Assembly (NCBI GenBank): GCA_001574975.1
Contig: KQ965788.1
Span: forward strand, 124,001-188,000
Source of the DNA: Gonapodya prolifera JEL478
Taxonomy: Eukaryota; Monoblepharomycota; Monoblepharidomycetes; Monoblepharidales; Gonapodyaceae
Length of the DNA stretch: 64,000 nt
Reading direction: 5' to 3'
Part shown: one piece after another, positions 59,315 to 64,000 of the stretch
Layout of the letters: the number at the start of each line of letters is the position of its first letter
Position numbering within the stretch: position 1 is the stretch's first letter
Made by a program: the position numbers and the translations under genes
Notes under the pieces: model-generated
The model's input: only the letters and a program-made list of their open reading frames with translations
What the model was told of the DNA's origin: nothing
Database searches by the model: none

Positions 59315-60795
59315 TTATTTGCATTCTGTTCGTCGATATCAATCGTGCCGTGCTTGATGCTTTCTGTTCCGGCAATGGCTCTTGGCTCAACCGATCCACG
59401 CTCACCGTTGACGTCAATTCAAAAAAAGCTCGACACTTTTGCTCTTCTATCAAACGATGTCCGAAAAAAAAAATTCGCAAAACGGGATACCTAATACTAC
59501 CTTTGCCACTGCCGGCCACGTCATGTTGACTTTCGCTGATCGGTATCAGGCTCTTGTGGTAGTCGCTGCCCATGTTGTGCAGATTCCCACATCGAATTCA
59601 TCGCGGTCCCTCGATCCCTTTGGCAATTGGCACTACCCTCCAACTGCAACAAGTATTACTGAAAGCAACAGAGCAGCACAGAAAACGCCCATAGTATATG
59701 TAGCCATGGCGTTTGGATTAGAAGGAGCTTGTTTTGCTGGTCCTGAAGAACCGATCTTTGGATACAATCACCTAGTCCGGAATTCTTATGGACTCCAACT
59801 GCCAAGACTGTGGCTGGAAATTGTCATTCCCGCAGCATTAACATCACAAAAAGAATCGCAGTGATAACGTAAGTGTGAGAGGAAGAAGCTTGAGGTGTTT
59901 CTGCTGTTTATTTACTTGCACGAAGATGTTGAAAAATGAAAACTAGCAAGTGTCAAGCGTCCAATCTCTGTCCAATACTTACCAAGGCAGACGTCGTCAA
60001 CTGGATCCTTGGATGTAACAGCCTGCACTCATTCAGGTCAATATGCTTGCGTCAGAGCAGAGCCCAGAGGATTGTACAGAATCACTCTGGCGGTTCATCT
60101 TAGCAAAAAAAAAAAAAAAAACTTACTACAGTAGTATAGTACAACCTTGGAAACTAATGCCCCATGAAGAAAAGTTTGAAATTAATAAGAAATTATGCTG
60201 TGATTACAGGTAATTGTGGGCGCCTGTGTGACAATAGTTGAGGAACACCGCTGACGCTTTCTCTTCTTTGGAAAATGTACAATCGGCAACGACCAAAATT
60301 GCTAACATCGTTTCATTTTTCAAAATGTCTCACAGGTAGCTCGCTTGACTAAGCGTGAGATGCGAGACAGCAAATGACTAGGCGGGAGAGGTGTGATCAG
60401 CGGTCGGGTGCCAAATGCCATAACCTTTTGGTGATTGTGAACAAGGCCAAAACCCATTTCGCCACGGCAAGGCCCTAGGCCCAGCTGGTCACGAAACCGT
60501 GATCTAAATTTTCATCAGTAAGCGCCTCAGCACTAAGGCCGACTAGCACTTAGCGGGCATCGAAGCTGAGAACAGAGGGGGAGAAGGGGAGAAGAGCGTG
60601 CTCATTTCTCAAGAAAACTGCTGCGCATCTGCAGTCATCCTGTTTGGATGAGGGTGTGCCCACGGCAGTTGCGCCATTCCACTACCACCGAACTAACTAT
60701 GGATTGTTCTGTTCTACTCTCTGCTCCAGTCACAATAACCTTGCGAGACCCGTATTAAAACTAACGTTTGCAAGAGAGCGCGTTTACCGTCGGGT

Positions 60796-60938
60796 AAGTT
60801 GGATTCTTCCAGAGGAGTACAAGCCTCCAGCGACAAGACGGCGGGAAATCTGACAGCCCTTCCATGTCAGGTGGACTCAAAGGACACTTCAATAACCTTT
60901 TCAGATACCAACTAGCCCCTCGGCGGTCTGCTTCCCTC
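60796..60938 (+). repeat. Diverged direct repeat, copy B
   Basis: Same orientation as copy A and 1.6 kb downstream. Best-kept blocks are AAGTTGGATTCT, CTTCCATGTCAGGTGGACTC and CAGATACCAACTAGCCCCTC. Confidence 0.6.
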
Positions 60939-61377
60939 GCAATATCCTTGTCTTCACTTGCGACGAGCAGTAAATTCACTTAAATGTGTTTTTTGGAACT
61001 GAGAGAAAGGTGGAATTGGTCAAGAAAGCGAGAGGGCGTGATGAGGCGAGCGGCTTTCATAGAAGAGCCTTGAGTGCTAGGAGGAAGATCAATGGGTTCA
61101 TGTTGAAGTGTGGCCAGATTTGTATAATAATCGCAGTCTTTCAATTACCAAGTCCTCATTCCTCGTTGTGTATTTGAGTGATGGACCGTGCAAAAACATT
61201 TTACGTTCCTTCTGAAAACTGCTTTCCTATATCCAGTGGTGAACTCAAGAGTCTAACAACACCAAACTTGAACATTGTCACCGAGGAGACTCTCCACTCC
61301 CAACTCCATCCAAATCAAATCCGCTCTCGGAACATTATGAAGCACGCCCTCATGCCCCTTCTTCACAGCACTTCGTA

Positions 61378-62269
61378 TCATGCCGTTGCTATCCATCCCC
61401 GCTCTGGCGGCGGTATACTCTGCAGCAGGACCTCCTCAACATCTGCACTGCGCCGCTCATTTGCATACACCAAAAGCGCGAGCACATTACTATTTGCACG
61501 ACGCAGGCCAGTTGCATAACCAAAATCCAAATCTTGACGCCAATTTTGTACTGGAAATGTTGTAAGAGAAGTCGCGTTGTGTGGGCATGCCCATTATCAA
61601 CAGCAGCATGCAAGGTTCGTAATTTGAAATCCACAGCACCTCGCGCAAGCAGCAACCGCATTGAGCCATTCTGAGCATACGTTGCAGCACGCACGAGTCC
61701 AGACGTGTCAGGTGGCACACCATTGTCAAGGAGCGCAAGAAGACAAGGAATCTTTCCAATCCAGCAGCCAGCAATAAAGCTTCATGTCCACTTGTTGCCC
61801 CCCATTCCATTGAAAGGGTAGCCACCTCATCGTGGCTGTTCAATGTAGCCTGGGCGATGGCCTGTTCGTTCTGTCTGTCATTGAGATCAACTCCTGCTTC
61901 CAAAGGACACAGCACGGAGTCAACATGGCCGGCTCTGGCGGCACGTACGAGGGGAGTGTGTGTGTTCTCATCAGTGGGAGCAGTGACATTAGCGTATCGG
62001 CACAAAATCCTGAGGACGCCAGCTGTTCCACGTAATGATTCGTTGAGCAGGGCTTCCTCGGGGGTTGGGAAATGTTGCAGCGAGCGAGCAGCTATGCCAG
62101 CCGGGTTGGAGAATATGTCGCGCAGGCGACGATTAAGAGCGCGCGTCGGAAGAGCGAGCCGATGGGTGGGACAGAAGAGGCCAATTGGTTCGATGATTTC
62201 GGTCGGGAGGTGAAGAAGCGGGAAAGGGCGGACGTCAGAGGAGCGCTGAGGAGAGTGTGAGAGAGTCAT
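61378..62269 (-). CDS. Ankyrin-repeat protein with F-box-like N-terminus
   Basis: Protein-interaction protein of roughly 275 residues. The start (LLHLPTEIIEPIGLF) resembles an F-box; ankyrin repeats follow: THTPLVRAARAGHVDSV, GHEALLLAAGLE, VRAATYAQNGSMRLLLARGA, LHAAVDNGHAHTTRLLLQH. A one-base loss in the A-run at 61753-61755 shifts the frame in the third repeat; restoring it continues the repeat consensus. A 62-nt intron (GTACAA...AATAG, about 61548-61487) then leads to a last exon ending at 61378. The ATG at 62269 is preferred over a longer GTG-initiated frame. Such F-box/ankyrin pairs can recruit substrates to ubiquitin ligases; that role is inference. Confidence 0.7.
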
Positions 62270-62462
62270 GAGAGAGGAAAATGTGGATGGATGCGTTACA
62301 GCTGGCGAAGGGAGAGATATGAAGGTAATCCGGCAAAATATGAATTCTGCCACTACAGACACAGGAAGACTGTTGAACCCAAAATTATAGAGTGAAGTTT
62401 AGATCTTTCATTCCACCAAGACGTTTAACTATTTACTGTCTATTGGTGACGGGCAGGATGAG

Positions 62463-63094
62463 CTACGACTTTGGGATTGTCTCGGCCCACGACCCGATAT
62501 CGCCCAGAAAAGTATGCGGTCTCCAACGCTGAAGCTTCCACTGATTCCCAGCCTTGACATATGTGTGCTCCACGTGTGCCATGCTGTCCCACACCGAAAC
62601 GGTTCCGTCCTTCATCTTCTTTTCGTGACACGCACGGATCTGCCAGTCCCCCTTTGCTTCACTTTCTCCAGTGCGCGTGAACGATACGCCACCAAGAAGA
62701 TGTTGTGTTTTTACTACTCGGTGTGAGTGTTGCTTCAGCAGATGACGGAAAGGTTGTCGCATCGTCCCAGCACTCACATTGAGGATGACCCAAAATAGAC
62801 GGATTAAAGAGCTTTCCAAAAACTTCTGCGGGGTCGCCTTTGATGGCTTCACCGCCTTCATGCAAGGAAGAGTAGTCTGCGACCACTTCTGGTGCTGCAA
62901 TCGGGAGGAATGTCGCTAAATCCTATGGATCAAGGGAAGTGAAACTCCGTTCCACTTTTCGAGACTTTGTTTCAGCTCGCCTTTGTGTCCCAAGCTCTGG
63001 CCCATTTGAACGTGATCTCGCGCAATTGTCGCTCATCATCGAATGTGTTTGAGAGATCCTTGCCGTGGGCGGTGTCCTCCTGAGCAGCTGGCAT
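62463..63094 (-). CDS. Scytalone-dehydratase-like enzyme
   Basis: NTF2/SnoaL-type small dehydratase. Exons 63094-62981, 62922-62778 and 62713-62463 join in phase to 169 residues, the size of fungal scytalone dehydratase (about 170), which acts in DHN-melanin synthesis. Seen: FKWARAWDTK-D at the exon 1/2 join (family consensus WADSYDTKDW), VVADYSS, KTQHLLGG with the active-site His region, ACHEKK, and WKLQRWRP at the end. The exact substrate is not certain, since related enzymes act outside melanin synthesis. Intron 1 (62980-62923) begins with GC rather than GT (GCGAGC...CATAG). Confidence 0.85.
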
Positions 63095-63341
63095 CGTTGA
63101 GTAGCGGCCAGAGATGTCTTTGTGGAAATCTAAGAAAGCAAGAAGACTCTACATTCGGTGGGAGACAGGTGATCGGGCCCATTACAGAAGCGGCGTCGGC
63201 TTTTGTATTCACCCGCCCACGAAGCGGGCAGCGAAATAATCCACGACGTAGCAAATAGCAACTAATATTTACATCGCATGAATAGTCCGCTTGTTCCTCC
63301 TCTCCCGCCCCTTCGTCCACATTCATCTTATCTTGATCCTC

Positions 63342-64000
63342 CTAAGCTTCCACAACACCAACCTTCTCCATTAACTGCCGCTCCATCTCCTCGGCCTCGC
63401 TTTCGGAGACAAGCCGTTGAGGACCTGCAGAGATGGAAGGAAAGAACACGTCAAAGCGGAAATGTCGCATTTCAGCAAAGTGAAACCAAACTCACCTTTG
63501 AACCATGTTCGGGCGCTCACGATCTATAAATAGTGTCAAGCGAATGTGAGAAACGCGAAAAAAAACCCAGGAAAACGACTGAAATGGCGAGCTTACCCAT
63601 CCAAACGCGGAGACAAGAGTCACGAACCCAACCATGACCGGCGTGTACTACAAGTGGTGGACCACATAGGTATTAGTGCACCAAACAACTGAAGTCCACA
63701 CAATCCCACAATACTCACGTTGAAATTTTGCGCTTGCACAGGATATGCCGTCGGCAAGCACAAGCAAGCGAACACCAGCCCGATCCACGCCAGGAAGATA
63801 AGCGATAGAGGTGTGTTGAAGTGCCCGAGATGCCATGCACCGCGCTTGAATGAGGAGCCCGCAATGAAAACCCTGCGTGGTCACCAGTACGGAGTGGTGT
63901 AATAGCGACGTCAATAACAAACATCCACGGAAGTAAGAACGAAGAGTGCAACCTACCTCCCAATCACCGGCATCGCGTAACTCGTATTCGTACAAATCGC
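63342..64000 (-). CDS. Amino-acid/GABA-type permease, C-terminal exons only
   Basis: APC-superfamily transporter (GABA/choline permease group); the 5' part lies beyond the window. Exons 64000-63957, 63872-63719, 63647-63597, 63523-63496 and 63424-63342 join in phase. Visible: CTNTSYAMPVIGR, GAWHLGHFNTPLSLIFLAW, CLPTAYPVQAQNFNYTPVMVG, IVSARTWFKGP and a Glu-rich end (SEAEEMERQLMEK). These correspond to helices 9-12 and the conserved W-F-x-G-P before the cytosolic tail. Introns are 71-84 nt. Substrate cannot be told from this part. Confidence 0.88.

Larger units (their letters stand above)
58856..61377. other. Gene-poor interval with a repeat pair
   Basis: About 2.5 kb. It holds the ADE2 promoter, an unrecognised 141-residue plus frame (59439-59864), an A-run at 60104-60121 and a diverged direct repeat at 59173-59314 and 60796-60938. 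No gene is supported. Confidence 0.45.

Noticed and set aside
59439-59864. 141-residue plus frame downstream of the ADE2 promoter
   Set aside because: No recognised domain and atypical composition next to repeats; kept only as a mention.

Overview
This window reads as nuclear DNA of a fungus, most likely an early-diverging zoosporic (chytrid-type) one; that placement is an inference. Genes sit close together on both strands and most are cut by short introns of about 55-90 nt with GTGAGT-like donors. The families present are eukaryotic and fungal: Sec22, ERGIC-53-like lectin, ADE2 fusion, Atp23, annexin, TMEM135, MFSD1, a fungal-specific transcription factor domain and a scytalone-dehydratase-like enzyme. 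Three N gaps (23 and 259 nt plus isolated Ns) and several one-base slips in A-runs point to a draft assembly. I rebuilt splice junctions by hand; exon coordinates given with codon-phase agreement are the firm ones.  Layout. 1-3.6 kb: a partial F-box-like gene and a PAQR receptor, both minus. 4.9-8.5 kb: a plus-strand surface protein with leucine-rich ectodomain, Thr/Ser stalk made of many small phase-2 exons, one membrane segment and a Gly/Ala-rich tail. 8.9-17.1 kb: three tandem minus-strand paralogues with a fungal-specific transcription factor (middle homology) domain and a basic N-terminus but no visible Zn2Cys6 cluster; the middle copy carries a frameshift. 17.4-18.9 kb: a secreted protein followed by a decayed coiled-coil repeat. 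19.5-23.2 kb: N-terminal glutamine amidohydrolase, an unknown protein and a four-repeat annexin. 23.3-25.1 kb: a broken Ty1/copia element ending just upstream of SEC22 (25.2-26.9 kb). 27-30.5 kb: no supported gene.  30.5-33.5 kb: MFSD1-like transporter and a MYND-finger protein. 34.7-40.2 kb: a tail-anchored helical protein divergent from ATP23, then a large disordered protein with a C-terminal RING. 40.2-42.9 kb: no supported gene. 42.9-47.5 kb: a second F-box-like protein, mitochondrial methionyl-tRNA synthetase (several apparent one-base indels) and a small divergent gene. 48.4-53.1 kb: a small secreted or membrane protein, an ERGIC-53-like cargo lectin ending in KKFI, and an Old Yellow Enzyme-type flavin oxidoreductase with an assembly gap. 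53.4-58.9 kb: TMEM135-like protein and ADE2, separated by a stretch with two long perfect or near-perfect hairpins. 58.9-61.4 kb: gene-poor with a diverged repeat pair. 61.4-64 kb: an ankyrin protein, a scytalone-dehydratase-like enzyme and the 3' exons of an amino-acid permease.  The genes do not form one pathway. Three belong to the early secretory route or endomembranes (Sec22, ERGIC-53-like, MFSD1), two to mitochondria (Atp23, MetRS). The least ordinary items are the Zn-cluster-less transcription-factor triplet, the modular stalk receptor, a repeat shared by introns of two unrelated genes, and the hairpin pair.
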